Assembly: GCA_964461265.1 (NCBI GenBank)
Contig: CAYWTS010000002.1
Coordinates: forward strand, 142,833-206,832
Direction of reading: 5' to 3'
DNA: 64,000 nucleotides
Source of the DNA: CAYWTS01 sp964461265
GTDB lineage: Bacteria > Bacteroidota > Ignavibacteria > Tepidaquicellales > OLB5
The notes beneath the pieces were generated by a model, which had not been told where the DNA came from, did no database searches, and saw nothing but the letters and a program-made list of their open reading frames with translations. Shown here piece after piece: positions 43,810-53,107 of this stretch (position 1 is the first letter of the stretch; each line of letters begins with the position of its first letter). Position numbers and translations under genes: made by a program.

Positions 43810-44607
43810 TTAAGCCAAACCCGGTTTCTTGGAATGTAATATTCTTAAAACTTTATTGTGAATCATTCCATTGGTGGCAAGTGCTGTTCCTTCGTAAATT
43901 GAATCATTACCCGTAACAGATGTAAGCTTACCCCCGGCTTCTTCGATACAAATTTTTAGTGCAGCTATATCGTATGGTGCAACATGCGGGTCAAGCATTA
44001 TTTCGGCACCTCCGTTCATAATTAACGTATAGCCATGACAATCTCCGAAACCCCTTGTGTGAAAACACTTTTCAGCCAGCTTAAAGAAATTTTGTTTGTA
44101 GCTGCTTTTCAGTATGTAATCAATACCTCCGTATATTAAAAATGATTCTTCAATTTTACTATGCTTGCTTACTTTTACTCGCTTGCCATTATAAAATGTA
44201 CCCGTTCCTTTAGCTGCATAAATAAATTCATTCAATGCCGGTAAATACACTACACCTAAAACTACTTTCCCCAGATATTCCAGTGCCAGCAAAGTTCCCC
44301 AGAATGGATTATGCCGCATAAAGTTCTTTGTTCCGTCTATTGGGTCAATTATCCATTTAAAATCAGAATTATTTTCTTTAATCCCGTTTTCTTCCGATAA
44401 TATATTGTGAGCAGGAAACTTAGTTTTTATTTTCTTTATCAGGTAGTTTTCACATTTCAGGTCAGCTATTGTAACAGGTGAAAGGTTTTCCTTCAGCTTG
44501 TACTTAATCTTCTTTCTGTAATACTTCATAGTAATATCCGAAGATTTTCTGACTATACTGCAGGAATATCCGAGCAGTTCCCCGAGTTTCTTATTGTTTA
44601 ATTCCAT
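43810..44607 (-). CDS. Inositol-monophosphatase-family phosphatase
   Basis: 265 aa. Metal-site motifs of the family: SEENG (about 72-76, first Glu), DPIDGTKNF (about 87-95) and the C-terminal MLDPHVAPYDIAALKICIEEAGG. The substrate may be inositol phosphate, histidinol phosphate (HisN-like, as the WGTLLALEYLGKVVLGVVYLPA region suggests) or an adenylated sulfate compound. Histidine genes are not nearby, so the role is open. Confidence 0.88.
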   Translation of the reverse strand: MELNNKKLGELLGYSCSIVRKSSDITMKYYRKKIKYKLKENLSPVTIADLKCENYLIKKIKTKFPAHNILSEENGIKENNSDFKWIIDPIDGTKNFMRHNPFWGTLLALEYLGKVVLGVVYLPALNEFIYAAKGTGTFYNGKRVKVSKHSKIEESFLIYGGIDYILKSSYKQNFFKLAEKCFHTRGFGDCHGYTLIMNGGAEIMLDPHVAPYDIAALKICIEEAGGKLTSVTGNDSIYEGTALATNGMIHNKVLRILHSKKPGLA

Positions 44608-44799
44608 AATGCAAAATTAACTATTCTTAACATTATATTATTTAAAAAAGTGTTCCCGTCTTGTTAAGTATTTATAATTATGTATAATTTATAATGTTCA
44701 CTTGATTGATTTTTAATAAAAATTTAACAAAACATATCTATGTTTGTAAAGTAATGAATAATTATAATACATTGTTTGATTTTTGCATATAAAAAAACT

Positions 44800-45756
44800 A
44801 TGAAAATAGCTCATATATCAGATTTACACATAGATATTAACCGTGAAAGTAAAAAAAATTACAATAAGAGCAAGGCACTATTAGAACTCCTGATACGGGA
44901 GGGCTTTGACCATCTGATTATAACAGGAGATATTGTTGAAAATGCAGATAAACAAAGCTTTCAACTGGTTCGAAATTTGTTAAATTCATACGGGCTGCTT
45001 GATTCTGAAAAAACTACAGTAATACCCGGCAATCACGATATATATGGCGGTGTATATTTGGCTGAAGACGTTCCGAATTTCCCAAAAAGATGTATGAAAA
45101 CAAATTACAATGCAAAGGTTGAAGAATTTTCCGAATATTTTAAAGAAACCTTCAATAATTGCTATTACCCGCTGAAAAATAAATTATTCCCCTTTGTTAA
45201 AGAACTTAAAGATGTTATACTGATAGGGCTGAACTCAGTTGCGCAATACTCACTGTTCAATAACCCATTTGCATCAAACGGAAAGATATCAAAAGACCAG
45301 ATTAACTGTCTTAAGAAAATTTTTAAATCATCTTATTACAAAAAAACAAAAAAAATTATTCTTACTCACCATCATTTCTACAAACAGCCCATTGACTGCA
45401 CATACACCAGTAATTTTTGGCGTAAAATCGAAAAACAGACTATGAAACTTAAAAACAAAAAATCGCTTATAAAGCTATTTACCAAATACAAAACGGATGC
45501 CGTATTGCACGGACACATGCATGAGACTTTTTTCTATTTTAGAAAAGAGCAGCTTTTTATGAATGCAGGCGGCTCTGTTTTAAACAAAAATGAAAATACG
45601 TTTGAAGTTAATTATATAAACGTTAATGCTGATTCGTTACGCTATAATATATGCACATTTAGTAATTTAAAAGAAAATACCATCCAAAAATCCGCTTATA
45701 TTAAAACACAATCCAAAACCGGTATACCGGTCCCGGCAGAATTCAGTCTTAACTGA
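44800..45756 (+). CDS. Calcineurin-like metallophosphoesterase
   Basis: 318 aa from ATG at 44800 (a TTG 24 bp upstream is also in frame). Complete two-metal site: IAHISDLHID (D8, H10), ITGDIVENAD, VIPGNHDIYGG, LTHHHFYK and VLHGHMHE. The family cleaves phosphomonoesters or diesters, such as cyclic nucleotides or UDP-diacylglucosamine; this member's substrate is unknown. There is no signal peptide. It is a single gene followed by a terminator-like hairpin. Confidence 0.9.
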   Translation: MKIAHISDLHIDINRESKKNYNKSKALLELLIREGFDHLIITGDIVENADKQSFQLVRNLLNSYGLLDSEKTTVIPGNHDIYGGVYLAEDVPNFPKRCMKTNYNAKVEEFSEYFKETFNNCYYPLKNKLFPFVKELKDVILIGLNSVAQYSLFNNPFASNGKISKDQINCLKKIFKSSYYKKTKKIILTHHHFYKQPIDCTYTSNFWRKIEKQTMKLKNKKSLIKLFTKYKTDAVLHGHMHETFFYFRKEQLFMNAGGSVLNKNENTFEVNYINVNADSLRYNICTFSNLKENTIQKSAYIKTQSKTGIPVPAEFSLN

Positions 45757-45800
45757 TTAAATTCTGAACTCAAATACATTTTATATTAATATACAAGTAT

Positions 45801-45831
45801 GACATCCGCAGGGTGTCAGACAGCTTTTTTT
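45801..45831 (+). terminator. Terminator of the metallophosphoesterase gene
   Basis: Stem gacatcc/gggtgtc (one G-T pair) with a 3-nt loop, then agacagc and a run of seven T. Confidence 0.6.
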
Positions 45832-45949
45832 ACAGCTGATATTCACTTTTTCCCTCACACATAAATGTATAGCTTTCCGTTTTTTAGAACCTCTAAATAC
45901 ATTCTATACAGGATTTGTTAATAATCTGTCATGATTAGGTTACATTCAA

Positions 45950-45980
45950 TTGATTATACAAACTTATTATTATAATTTTG
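45950..45980 (+). promoter_or_regulatory. Bacteroidetes-type promoter of prs
   Basis: TTG 45950-45952, a 20-nt spacer, TAATTTTG 45973-45980: a full match to the consensus, 32 nt before the prs ATG. Confidence 0.8.
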
Positions 45981-46011
45981 TGCATTTCAAACATTTAAAC
46001 ATTACAAATTA

Positions 46012-46950
46012 ATGTCACGTGCAGAGATAGATATCTTCGCAGGAAGAAATTCTCTTTATCTGGGAAAACAGATTTGCAGACAATTTCACAGACCTTTAGG
46101 TAAATGCAAAATCGTGAATTTCAGCGATAATGAAATTTGGGTGAAATATAACGAAAATATCCGCGGAAAAAATGTATACCTGGTGCAGTCTACAAATCCC
46201 CCTTCGGAAAACCTTATGGAGCTGCTTATTATGATTGATGCTGCTGTAAGAGCTTCTGCAAGACATATTACAGCTGTTATTCCTTATTTCGGATATGCAA
46301 GGCAGGACAGAAAAGACCAGCCCAGAGTTGCTATTACTGCCAAACTTATTGCAAATCTTTTAACTACAGCAGGCGCCGACAGAATTATTACTATGGACCT
46401 TCATGCGCCGCAGGTTCAGGGATTTTTCGATATACCTGTCGACCATCTTTACTGCTCGGTGCTGCTGATTAAATATTTTAAAAAGCTCCGCCTAAAAAAT
46501 CTTGCAGTTGCCGCACCCGATGTAGGCGGAACCAAACGCGCAAGGGTTTACTCGAAAGAACTTAATGCCGATTTGATACTAATAGATAAACGTAGACCAA
46601 AACCAAATGAAGCTGAAGTTATGAACATTATCGGTAATGTTAAGAGCAAAAACGTTCTTATAATAGATGACCTTATAGACACAGCAAATACATTTATTGC
46701 AGCAGTTGAAGCACTTAAAAAAGCCGGAGCAAAAGATATTTACGGAGCAGCAACGCACCCTATACTTTCGGGACGTGCATTGCAAAAAATAGAACGCTCA
46801 AGCCTTAAAAAGCTTGTTATGTCAAATACGATACCTATGCTTTCAAAATCAAATAAAATAGAAATAATAGACGTTTCAGGTCTGTTTGCATCGGCAATCA
46901 TAAGAACCAATGAAAACCAGTCAATTAGCTCATTATTTAAGGTAGAATAA
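46012..46950 (+). CDS. prs: Ribose-phosphate pyrophosphokinase
   Basis: 312 aa. It makes PRPP from ribose-5-phosphate and ATP for nucleotide and amino-acid synthesis. ATP/regulatory motifs: VQSTNPPSENLMELLIMIDA, PYFGYARQDRKDQPR, and TMDLHAPQVQGFFDIPVDHL. The PRPP loop reads IIDDLIDTANTF, where most family members have TGGT or TAGT after DDxID; this is a small deviation at the loop that binds ribose-5-phosphate. It stands alone with its own promoter. Confidence 0.96.
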   Translation: MSRAEIDIFAGRNSLYLGKQICRQFHRPLGKCKIVNFSDNEIWVKYNENIRGKNVYLVQSTNPPSENLMELLIMIDAAVRASARHITAVIPYFGYARQDRKDQPRVAITAKLIANLLTTAGADRIITMDLHAPQVQGFFDIPVDHLYCSVLLIKYFKKLRLKNLAVAAPDVGGTKRARVYSKELNADLILIDKRRPKPNEAEVMNIIGNVKSKNVLIIDDLIDTANTFIAAVEALKKAGAKDIYGAATHPILSGRALQKIERSSLKKLVMSNTIPMLSKSNKIEIIDVSGLFASAIIRTNENQSISSLFKVE

Positions 46951-47014
46951 AGAATAAATTAAATTCAAACACCCTTATAAGTAAATATTTACCGCATAAG
47001 TCTTTTAAATTATC

Positions 47015-47045
47015 TTGAAAATAGCTCACTATTATGCTAATTTAG
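47015..47045 (+). promoter_or_regulatory. Promoter of the YtxH-family gene
   Basis: TTG 47015-47017, a 20-nt spacer, TAATTTAG 47038-47045 (one mismatch to TAnnTTTG). A strong ribosome-binding site AAAGGAGG lies at about 47075, before the ATG. Confidence 0.65.
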
Positions 47046-47089
47046 CAGTGAATTTTAATCCACAACTAACTCAAAAGGAGGCTTAGAAA

Positions 47090-47512
47090 ATGTCTGAAGA
47101 AAGAGGAATGGCTAAAGGTTTGTTCCTTGGTTTTCTTGCCGGCGGAATTGTTGGCGGAATTATTGCACTTCTGTATGCTCCTAAAAGCGGCAAGGAATTC
47201 CGTGCCGACTTAAAACTGAAGAAAGACGAATTCATCGACGATGCCGAAGAATATCTTGATATTGCCAAACACAAAGCACAGGATATCATTAACGAAGGCA
47301 AAAAGAAATCCGAAGAACTGATCTCCGAAGCCAAAAAGAAAGCCAGCACTTTGCTGGGTGATGCTAACAAAATCTTATCATCGGCAAAAGAAAAAACCGT
47401 AACAGGTTATGAATCTGCAAAAGAGAAAATAACTGAAGAATCCGGCAGGCTCAAAGATGCTATTAAGGCAGGAGTAGAAGCGTACAAAGAAGAAAGAAAT
47501 AAAACAACCTGA
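47090..47512 (+). CDS. YtxH-domain protein
   Basis: 140 aa. The YtxH signature is complete: a Gly-rich membrane helix (LFLGFLAGGIVGGIIALLYAPKSGKEFRADL), then a Lys/Glu/Ala-rich amphipathic coiled region with 11-residue periodicity. Members are linked to general stress in Firmicutes; in the FCB group the function is unknown. It is followed 18 bp later by another coiled membrane protein, with which it is probably co-expressed. Confidence 0.85.
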   Translation: MSEERGMAKGLFLGFLAGGIVGGIIALLYAPKSGKEFRADLKLKKDEFIDDAEEYLDIAKHKAQDIINEGKKKSEELISEAKKKASTLLGDANKILSSAKEKTVTGYESAKEKITEESGRLKDAIKAGVEAYKEERNKTT

Positions 47513-47530
47513 ACCTGATAAACTAGATCT

Positions 47531-48031
47531 ATGGAATCACTGGAATTAATTTCTAAAATTGCGCTGATAGCTTTATTTGCTGCATTAACCGTATTATGTA
47601 TTTACGTTATTGTATCACTGAGGAAGCTGACAAGTGCTTTACAGAATATAGAGCATAATGTAGAAGATATCAGTGAGAAACTCAGCCCTGTTCTTGAAAA
47701 TGCTGCTGTGGTTTCATCGAACTTGAAAGAGATTACAACCGGTGCAAAAGTCCAGGTTGAAAAACTCGGCTCGGTGGTAGACTCGGTTAAAGACACAGCC
47801 GATTCTATCATCGAGCTTGAACAAAAGGCGCAGAAGCAGATTGAAGGTCATGTTTTTGATATTCTCAACCTTATCTCTTCAATTTCAAAGGGAGTAAAAA
47901 CTTTTTTAACAACTCTTAAACGAACAAACGGAAGCTCAAGCCAGCCTGCTAAACATCTTGGAGAAGAGGGAAAAACTGGCAGACACCTGAAGTCGTATTC
48001 GCCTTTGGACTCTTCGGAAGAAGAATTTTAA
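47531..48031 (+). CDS. DUF948-like bitopic membrane protein
   Basis: 166 aa: an N-terminal membrane helix (about 8-29) followed by a coiled coil (LTSALQNIEHNVEDISEKLSPVLENA ... VEKLGSVVDSVKDTADSI) and a polar tail ending EEEF. Such DUF948 proteins usually sit beside YtxH genes, as here. The likely role is in the envelope, not specifically known. Confidence 0.75.
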   Translation: MESLELISKIALIALFAALTVLCIYVIVSLRKLTSALQNIEHNVEDISEKLSPVLENAAVVSSNLKEITTGAKVQVEKLGSVVDSVKDTADSIIELEQKAQKQIEGHVFDILNLISSISKGVKTFLTTLKRTNGSSSQPAKHLGEEGKTGRHLKSYSPLDSSEEEF

Positions 48032-48088
48032 ATACCATCTGAAATATTAATTTATTATAAATTATCCTACAGATAAGGGGAAATTATT

Positions 48089-50185
48089 TTGAGCAATTTA
48101 ACTTCGGATAAAATCCGCAACATTGTATTGGCGGGCCACGGCGGCTCGGGAAAAACCATACTCGGTGAGTCAATTCTATGGTGTACGGGAGCAACTACGC
48201 GATTCGGCAGAATTGAAGAAGGAACAACCGTATCTGATTACAGCAAAGATGAAATATCACGCCAGATTTCAATAAATTCCACAGTAATTTCTACATCCCT
48301 CAATGGAATTAAATACAATATTATTGATACTCCCGGCTATACCGATTTCACAGGTTCTGTAAAAGCTGCAATGAAAGTTATGGATACCGCCATAATAGTC
48401 GTGAATTCGGTCGAAGGCGTGGAAGTGGGCACCGAGATAGCCGTAAACTATGCAAAGGAATTCGGACTCGAAATTTTATTTGTCATAAATAAAATAGATT
48501 ATGAGAATTCAAAATTCGATAACACCATTTCACAGTTAAAAGATTATTACGGCAACCATGTAGCTGAAATCCAGTTCCCGGTAAATGAAGGATTGGGCTT
48601 TGATAGCTTTGTAGATATTATCAAAATGAAAAAACTTAAGTTTAAAAAAGATACTAAGAGTGAATATAGCGAAGAAGAAATACCTGAAAATCTGAGAGAA
48701 AAAGCACAAAAACTTCACCAGGAGCTTGTAGAGCTGGTTGCCGAAGAAGATGATGAACTTATGAACAAATTCTTTGAACAAGGCGGCACACTTACAGAGC
48801 GTGAACTGATAATAGGACTTGCATCTGCAATTAAACATAAGAAAATTCTTCCCGTGCTTTGTACAGCTGCCTTGCACAATATCGGAACATCTACGTTAAC
48901 AGAATTTATTGAGAATTATTGTCCTTCACCGCAGGACAGCGAAAGATTCACGGGCAGAATAACAGGTACCGATAAAACTTTCGAAGTAGAACATAATCCT
49001 AACGGCGAACCGCTGGTTTTTATTTTTAAATCGGTTTCAGAGCCTCACGTAGGCGAACTTTCTTTTTTCAGGGTTCTTTCAGGAACATTAACACCGGGAA
49101 TAGACCTAATAAACCAAAAAAACGGTAAAGTTGAACGCCTTATGCAGTTATACCAGATGAACGGTAAAAACAGAAGAGAGCTGCAAATGGTTTGTGCTGG
49201 CGATATTGCTGCTGTAGTTAAATTAAAAGATACTCACGTAAATAACACGCTTGCAAGTAAAAATCTCAGTATTACAATCGACCCAATTGTTTTCCCAGAA
49301 CCTCTTGCCTCAAATGCCATTACCCCGAAAGCAAAAGGTGATGAGGATAAAATTGCATCGGGATTAAGCCACTTACATGAAGAAGACCCGACTTTCCTTT
49401 ATAGCTACAATCCCGAGCTTGCACAAACTATAATAAGCGGACAAGGTGAGCTGCACCTGAACATCATCATTAACCGGTTGAAAGAAAAATACGGTGTAGA
49501 CGTAAATGTAATTGAGCCCAAAATTCCTTACAGGGAAACAATAAAGGGAAAATGCGAAAGCTCGGAATACAAACACAAAAAACAAACAGGCGGTCACGGA
49601 CAATACGGACATGTGTTCTTGCGTCTTGAACCCCTGCCACGAGGAACAGGCTTTGAATTTGTTGACGAAATAGTCGGGGGGGTGATTCCTGGGAAATATA
49701 TACCCGCTGTTGAAAAAGGTATTAAAGAAGCTATGCTAAAAGGTCCTGTTGCAGGTTATCCCGTTGTTGATGTTAAGGTAACGGTTCATTACGGTTCTTA
49801 CCATGATGTTGATTCTTCGGAAATGGCATTCAAAATCGCCTCAGCAATGGCTTTTAAAAAAGGATTTATGGAAGCAAAACCTGTTATGCTTGAGCCTATA
49901 TATGAGCTTGAAGTGATTGTTCCGGAAGAATATATGGGTGACGTAATGGGTGATATTTCTTCAAGAAGGGGCAAGATATCGGGAATGGACCACAGCGGAA
50001 AGCTTCAGGTAATTAAAGCGACCGTTCCGCTTGCCGAGCTGCACAATTATGCAACAAAACTCAGGTCATTCACGCAGGGACGCGGAATATTCAGACGAAG
50101 ATTTTCGCATTATGATGAGATTCCCAGAGAAATAGAATCAAAAATTATTACCGAAGCACAAAAGGAAGCTGAAAAAGAAAAATAA
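48089..50185 (+). CDS. EF-G-like translation GTPase (FusA2 type)
   Basis: 698 aa. The P-loop is GHGGSGKTI rather than the AHIDAGKTT of canonical EF-G, followed by GRIEEGTTVSDYSKDE, DTPGYTD (G3) and NKIDYEN (G4). This pattern marks the second EF-G group (FusA2/EF-G II-like) found beside a canonical fusA. Domains II-V are complete (GGHGQYGHVFLRLEPLPRG; IEVIVPEEYMG-type segment near residue 612; FTQGRGIFRRRFSHYDEIP). Its precise role (recycling, stress translation) is not established. Start is TTG at 48089. Confidence 0.9.
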   Translation: MSNLTSDKIRNIVLAGHGGSGKTILGESILWCTGATTRFGRIEEGTTVSDYSKDEISRQISINSTVISTSLNGIKYNIIDTPGYTDFTGSVKAAMKVMDTAIIVVNSVEGVEVGTEIAVNYAKEFGLEILFVINKIDYENSKFDNTISQLKDYYGNHVAEIQFPVNEGLGFDSFVDIIKMKKLKFKKDTKSEYSEEEIPENLREKAQKLHQELVELVAEEDDELMNKFFEQGGTLTERELIIGLASAIKHKKILPVLCTAALHNIGTSTLTEFIENYCPSPQDSERFTGRITGTDKTFEVEHNPNGEPLVFIFKSVSEPHVGELSFFRVLSGTLTPGIDLINQKNGKVERLMQLYQMNGKNRRELQMVCAGDIAAVVKLKDTHVNNTLASKNLSITIDPIVFPEPLASNAITPKAKGDEDKIASGLSHLHEEDPTFLYSYNPELAQTIISGQGELHLNIIINRLKEKYGVDVNVIEPKIPYRETIKGKCESSEYKHKKQTGGHGQYGHVFLRLEPLPRGTGFEFVDEIVGGVIPGKYIPAVEKGIKEAMLKGPVAGYPVVDVKVTVHYGSYHDVDSSEMAFKIASAMAFKKGFMEAKPVMLEPIYELEVIVPEEYMGDVMGDISSRRGKISGMDHSGKLQVIKATVPLAELHNYATKLRSFTQGRGIFRRRFSHYDEIPREIESKIITEAQKEAEKEK

Positions 50186-50203
50186 TTTTACTTATACCAA
50201 ATA

Positions 50204-50710
50204 ATGGATAAACTCTGGTCTCCATGGCGTTCAAAATATATCGAGTCATTTAAACCGGGTGCTGAGAAAGTTAAGGATTGTCTTTTCTGCATGGTTATAA
50301 AAGAAAACAATGATGAAAAGAACCTGATATTATATAGAGGAATCACTGCATATATTATTATGAATTTGTTTCCGTATAATTCAGGACATTTGATGATAGT
50401 ACCGTATAAACATACGCGTACACTTAATGAACTTGATGATGCAACTAATCTGGAATGTATTAAACTTATTAATCTTGGATGCGAAGCACTTAATAAAACA
50501 ATATTCCCCCACGGATTTAACATAGGTATAAATATCAGCAGATGTTCCGGCGCAGGCATCGAAGACCATATACATTATCACGTTGTCCCGAGATGGGAAG
50601 GCGACACCAATTTTATGCCTGTGCTGAATGATGTAAAAATTGTATCGGATTTAATAGAAGAAAACTACAGGAAGCTGAAAGAAGCTGTTGATAGTCTTCA
50701 GAATATTTAA
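50204..50710 (+). CDS. HIT-family nucleotide hydrolase/transferase
   Basis: 168 aa. N-terminal MDKLWSPWRSKYIESF and a CLFC motif (about 27-30), then FPYNSGHLMIVPYKHT and the triad HIHYHVVPRW. This corresponds to the HIT proteins that hydrolyse or phosphorolyse diadenosine polyphosphates (AP4A phosphorylase-like). The second Cys pair for zinc is not obvious. It begins 18 bp after the EF-G-like gene, likely in one transcript. Confidence 0.92.
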   Translation: MDKLWSPWRSKYIESFKPGAEKVKDCLFCMVIKENNDEKNLILYRGITAYIIMNLFPYNSGHLMIVPYKHTRTLNELDDATNLECIKLINLGCEALNKTIFPHGFNIGINISRCSGAGIEDHIHYHVVPRWEGDTNFMPVLNDVKIVSDLIEENYRKLKEAVDSLQNI

Positions 50711-50855
50711 TTAACTCAAGTTGATCGTTTTGTTTGATAATTATAATAATAATATATTTATTAACCCACGACTTCAGTCGTGGGATCAAGCTAAAATATT
50801 GATTAATAACCGTTTCAACGGTTTTTGTACATAAAGCGGTCAACTTGAGTAATTA
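50709..50855. mobile_element. MITE, 137 bp with 14-bp inverted ends and AATTA target duplication
   Basis: Terminal inverted repeats ACTCAAGTTGATCG (50714-50727) and its complement CGGTCAACTTGAGT (50837-50850; 13 of 14 pair), flanked on both sides by AATTA (50709-50713, 50851-50855). Inside are cccacgact-tc-agtcgtggg (50765-50784), also found between atpB and atpE, and accgtttcaacggt (about 50808-50822). There is no open frame, so it would need a transposase elsewhere. Confidence 0.8.
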
Positions 50856-50879
50856 AAACAATTTTATACCTAACACCTA

Positions 50880-51030
50880 ATAGTAGCCAGCATAAACGCT
50901 CTTAAAATTCAAATTACAAAAACCAAATTTCAAAGTAAATCAAAAGTTCAAATGCTTAATTTCAGAAACGTAACTTTTTCTAATTAGTTTTGAAATTTGA
51001 TTTTGATTATACTTTGGTTTTTAAACTATA
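50880..51030. other. AT-rich stretch with imperfect inverted repeat
   Basis: The sequence 'aaaaaccaaatttcaaa' (about 50925) and 'tactttggtttttaaac' (about 51010) pair imperfectly around an AT-rich centre. No gene. With the MITE it fills the 440 bases between the HIT gene and tRNA-Glu. Confidence 0.4.
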
Positions 51031-51152
51031 GACTTTGAACTTAGCACTGCTTTAATTTTCCCTGAAAATTTAGTAAATTTGTGATTATCATTCATTAAAA
51101 CTACAAAAATCTTTAAGACTTTTGTAGTTTTCAGTGAGTTTTTAGGATTTTT

Positions 51153-51224
51153 GCTCCCATCGACTAGTGGTTAGGTCACCACCCTTTCAAGGTGGTAGCA
51201 CGGGTTCGAACCCCGTTGGGAGCG
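51153..51224 (+). tRNA. tRNA-Glu (anticodon TTC)
   Basis: 72-nt cloverleaf: acceptor GCTCCCA/TGGGAGC, D-arm gac..gtc, anticodon stem ccacc/ggtgg with loop ctttcaa (anticodon TTC), T-arm acggg-ttcgaac-cccgt, discriminator G. CCA is not encoded. A -7-like TAAATTTG lies at 51074-51081. Confidence 0.96.
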
Positions 51225-51267
51225 CGAGTTGTTTTAAGATCTACGGGATTTTAGATTTTAAAACACC

Positions 51268-51299
51268 AAACCCGGTTATGAAAAATAATCGGGTTTTTT
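51268..51299 (+). terminator. Terminator after tRNA-Glu
   Basis: Stem aaacccg (51268-51274)/cgggttt (51290-51296) with a loop of about 15 nt, followed by ttt. Confidence 0.8.
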
Positions 51300-51326
51300 A
51301 TGTAGTGTCAGGCTTGGAATGGCATG

Positions 51327-52316
51327 CTACAAAAACAAACTAATCAGAAAATACGCCAGTGCTCCGCAAAGGGCTGAAACCGGAATAGTTAAAATCCATG
51401 CCCAGATTATTCTTCCGGCTATTCCCCAACGGACTGCTGTTAACCTTTTAACTGAGCCTACACCCATAATCGAGCCGGAAATAGTATGTGTTGTGCTTAC
51501 AGGTATACCTGCAAGTGAAGTACCTATCAGTACGGTTGCCCCTGCGAGTTCGGCACAAAAGCCACCGACAGGTCTTAAATGAGTTAACTTCATTCCCATT
51601 GTTTTAATGACTTTCCATCCGCCGGCTAAGGTACCTAAACCTATCGAAGCATGTGAAATAAGAACAACCCAGAACGGAACATAAAAGTCACTACCAAGAA
51701 ATCCGCTTGTAAAAAGTAAAATTGAAATTATTCCCATTGTCTTTTGAGCATCGTTTGTCCCATGCCCAAGGCTGAATGCTGCGGATGAAACAAGCTGTCC
51801 GACTCTGAATATCTTATCAACTTTTCTGCCTTTCGAATTCCTAAAGAGCCAGGATACTCCCAGCATTAATAGAATACCGAGCAGCATACCTATCAAAGGA
51901 GAAAGAACAATAAAAAAAACAACCTTTAATAATCCGCCTGCTATTAACGAGCCAAATCCTGCTTTAAGTATCGCTGAACCGGATAAACCTCCAATCAGAG
52001 CATGTGAAACACTAATCGGAAGTCCAAACTTAGTGCACAGATGTGTCCATATTATGGCACCGATTAAAGCTGATAAAATCAGATACTGATCTACAACAAA
52101 GGTTTCAATAATGCCTTTGCCTATTGTATTTGCAACATGAACACCAAACCCGAAAGCAGCGACAAAATTAAAAAAAGCTGCCCACGCAACAGCAAGTTTC
52201 GGGTTCAACACCCTGGTAGCAACAACAGTAGCTATAGAATTAGCTGCATCATTCATACCATTAAGAAAATCAAACAACAAAGCAATAATAATAATGACTA
52301 ATGTAAGCTCGAACAT
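51327..52316 (-). CDS. pit: PiT-family inorganic phosphate transporter
   Basis: 329 aa, about ten membrane helices with the two inverted PHO4 repeats: FDFLNGMNDAANSIATVVATRV near the N-terminus and GHGTNDAQKTMGII in the second half. It imports phosphate as a metal-phosphate complex driven by H+ or Na+. It is co-transcribed with the upstream DUF47 gene (10-bp gap), a typical pair. A four-unit Pho box upstream of that gene suggests induction on phosphate starvation, unlike constitutive E. coli PitA. Confidence 0.95.
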   Translation of the reverse strand: MFELTLVIIIIALLFDFLNGMNDAANSIATVVATRVLNPKLAVAWAAFFNFVAAFGFGVHVANTIGKGIIETFVVDQYLILSALIGAIIWTHLCTKFGLPISVSHALIGGLSGSAILKAGFGSLIAGGLLKVVFFIVLSPLIGMLLGILLMLGVSWLFRNSKGRKVDKIFRVGQLVSSAAFSLGHGTNDAQKTMGIISILLFTSGFLGSDFYVPFWVVLISHASIGLGTLAGGWKVIKTMGMKLTHLRPVGGFCAELAGATVLIGTSLAGIPVSTTHTISGSIMGVGSVKRLTAVRWGIAGRIIWAWILTIPVSALCGALAYFLISLFL

Positions 52317-52326
52317 CCTCTATAAA

Positions 52327-52944
52327 TTAAACCTGTTTGATTAAAATGCTTTCCATTACAAGTGTAGTATGCTGGCAGCGGTCAACAGCTTTTTCTATTA
52401 TTTCAAGTATTTCTTTTTCCTTAATCAGTTCTATTGCATCTTTTTGCTTTTTAAAAAGCTGCAGCAATGCCTCTCTGAAAACTTCATCCCCTTCGGTTTC
52501 CAGATTCCTGATAGCAATAATTTTTTGCATACTGACTTTATGATCCTGAAGCTTTTCTATTATTTCTACTATAAGTTTCATTTGTGAAAGCAGTATTTCC
52601 GATAGCTGTGGACCAAAACCTGACGGATGCTTTATATTATAAATATTAAGGCGGGTTGCAATTGTATCGATACTGTCTACAATATCATCAAGTGCATTGG
52701 CTAGCATATAAATATCTTCCCTATCGATTGGCGTTAAAAATGTTTCATTAAGTTCATTGATAATTGTATGCGTAAATTCATCACATTTATTTTCTATGAT
52801 GTGAATTTGGGTTGCAAGTTCAGCCAGCAGGTTCAAATTCCCGAACATCTCATGTAACAGTTCGGTAGCTGTAAGTATGTTTTCAGCAAGTTCTGAAAGC
52901 AGTTTAAAAAATTTATCCTGCTTCGGTAAAAACTTTTTTAGCAT
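52327..52944 (-). CDS. DUF47 (PhoU-like) partner of PiT
   Basis: 205 aa, all-helical PhoU-like fold; the TIGR00153/DUF47 signature includes FTHTIINELNETFLTPIDREDIYMLANALDDIVDSIDTIA. These proteins regulate or stabilise PiT transporters and bind metal through acidic residues as in PhoU. It is the first gene of the pair, with Pho-box-like repeats 49-89 bp upstream of the ATG. Confidence 0.9.
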   Translation of the reverse strand: MLKKFLPKQDKFFKLLSELAENILTATELLHEMFGNLNLLAELATQIHIIENKCDEFTHTIINELNETFLTPIDREDIYMLANALDDIVDSIDTIATRLNIYNIKHPSGFGPQLSEILLSQMKLIVEIIEKLQDHKVSMQKIIAIRNLETEGDEVFREALLQLFKKQKDAIELIKEKEILEIIEKAVDRCQHTTLVMESILIKQV

Positions 52945-52992
52945 ATTTTGTAATGTTAAATTTTGGTTTGATTTATTAAGAGGAGAGCGTAA

Positions 52993-53033
52993 CTGTTAAA
53001 TTACAGTTACAATTGTGTTAAAATCGTGTTTAG
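52993..53033 (-). promoter_or_regulatory. Putative Pho box, four 8-bp units at 11-bp period
   Basis: Plus-strand units ctgttaaa (52993), cagttaca (53004), gtgttaaa (53015), gtgtttag (53026), each followed by a 3-bp spacer. Read towards the DUF47 gene this is the TTTAACAx/CTTAACxx pattern also seen before pstS and phoB. Confidence 0.65.
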
Positions 53034-53107
53034 TTGTAAAAAATGAAATGCTTTTTCTTGTTTCTTTACAGTGGAGTTACGAGTGTAACAAACGTAAAAA
53101 TAACTAA

